The notes below the pieces were generated by a model, which made no database searches, had not been told where the DNA came from, and worked only from the letters and a program-made list of their open reading frames with translations. Source: Thermoplasmata archaeon (lineage in GTDB: Archaea > Thermoplasmatota > Thermoplasmata > Lutacidiplasmatales > UBA184). Taken from it: a stretch of DNA of 13,838 nucleotides. The position numbers and the translations under genes were made by a program. Shown piece by piece: positions 13,377 to 13,838 of this stretch (within the stretch, counting starts at the first letter, position 1; the number at the start of each line of letters is the position of its first letter). Location: contig JASHXS010000147.1 in NCBI GenBank assembly GCA_030043405.1, positions 1-13,838 of the forward strand. The letters run 5' to 3'.

Positions 13377-13838
13377 ATGGCGTTCGCCCCCCCGCCGCCG
13401 GAGTATCCGCCGCCTCCTCCGGAGGAGCCGATCGTCCAGGAGTGCGTCGAAGGGTACCTGTTCGCCCGACGTCCCTTGGAGTTCTTGATCTTCCGTCGCA
13501 TCCCACCCCGTGGGTCCATCTGGGTTCCGATCCAGGGCAAGGTCGAGCCGACGGACCGAGACTGGGAGGCGGCGCTCCGTCGCGAACTCCTCGAGGAGAC
13601 GGGCCTCGCCACGCCGCGGCAGGTCGTCCCGCTCGATTGGGACCTGGCGTTCCGGGCCCCGAACGGGGAAGCCTGGCGACTCCATGCCTTCGCCGTCGAG
13701 GTCGGGCGCGACTTTCGCCCCCGCCTCAACGAGGAGCATGTCGCCTTCGAGTGGGTCTCCCCGGACGAAGCGGACCGCCGACTGTACTTCTCGGACAACC
13801 GGGCGGCCGCGCGGCGCGTGCGGGACCGCTTCGCGGAC
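13377..13838 (+). CDS. Nudix hydrolase, cut by the window end
   Basis: This reading frame of 154 codons is open to the last base. After a Pro-rich N terminus (APPPPEYPPPPPEEP) the Nudix fold begins near IVQECVEGYLF. The Nudix box runs from Gly54 to Leu77: GKVEPT, then RRELLEETGL with Arg69, Glu70, Glu73, Glu74 and Gly76, which bind the catalytic metal. Nudix enzymes hydrolyse nucleoside diphosphates linked to another group; no substrate is evident. The spacing between the box glycine and REL is one residue longer than the textbook motif. The gene starts 12 nt after the NAC stop without a Shine-Dalgarno sequence, so a slightly different start is possible. The 3' end is missing. Confidence 0.85.
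   Translation, partial: MAFAPPPPEYPPPPPEEPIVQECVEGYLFARRPLEFLIFRRIPPRGSIWVPIQGKVEPTDRDWEAALRRELLEETGLATPRQVVPLDWDLAFRAPNGEAWRLHAFAVEVGRDFRPRLNEEHVAFEWVSPDEADRRLYFSDNRAAARRVRDRFAD

Noticed and set aside
11031..13739. Very long minus-strand open frame of 902 codons opposite the plus-strand operon
   Set aside because: It is antisense to five genes with clear family motifs; its Arg/Gly/Asp/Val/His-rich content is typical of the frame complementary to G+C-rich coding DNA.

Overview
The window is G+C-rich archaeal chromosomal DNA packed with genes. The archaeal assignment rests on a nascent-polypeptide-associated complex (NAC) protein with a UBA tail, a PAC2-type proteasome assembly chaperone ending in an HbYX-like tripeptide, an Ard1/RimI-type acetyltransferase, a methionyl-tRNA synthetase with two zinc knuckles, and TATA-like boxes about 27-29 nt ahead of several genes that lack ribosome binding sites. 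An uncultured Thermoplasmatota-like lineage would fit, but this is inference; nothing here fixes the taxon. I see no insertion sequence, phage gene, CRISPR array or rRNA.

Left block (113-4585). A tRNA-Cys(GCA) gene, a PHP-domain metal-dependent phosphoesterase and methionyl-tRNA synthetase lie on the minus strand. The synthetase and PHP genes overlap by GTGA. Divergent from them is a class I/II PLP aminotransferase, with a possible 47-codon ORF overlapping its stop.

Central block (4561-10259), all minus strand. Transcription order is UDP-sulfoquinovose synthase (SQD1/Agl3 family), a GalU-like sugar-1-phosphate nucleotidyltransferase, an M20-family metallopeptidase/deacylase, and two tandem GT4 glycosyltransferases that overlap by GTGA. 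Together these look like a pathway that makes UDP-sulfoquinovose and transfers it to a lipid or glycan. This is the most interesting metabolic unit in the window.

Right block (10397-13838), all plus strand. It holds a PAC2 proteasome chaperone, an N-alpha-acetyltransferase, a protein joining four CBS domains to a C-terminal HPF/RaiA-like ribosome-hibernation fold, NAC, and a Nudix hydrolase cut by the window end. Junctions are tight (17-nt overlap, then gaps of 54, 9 and 12 nt). Most of the products act on ribosomes, nascent chains or proteasomes, so the block reads as a protein synthesis and quality-control operon.

The two divergent gaps (3175-3311 and 10260-10396) and the gap at 6888-6934 carry the visible promoters. 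First genes of units tend to be leaderless or short-leadered, whereas several internal genes use a Shine-Dalgarno sequence or stop/start overlap.
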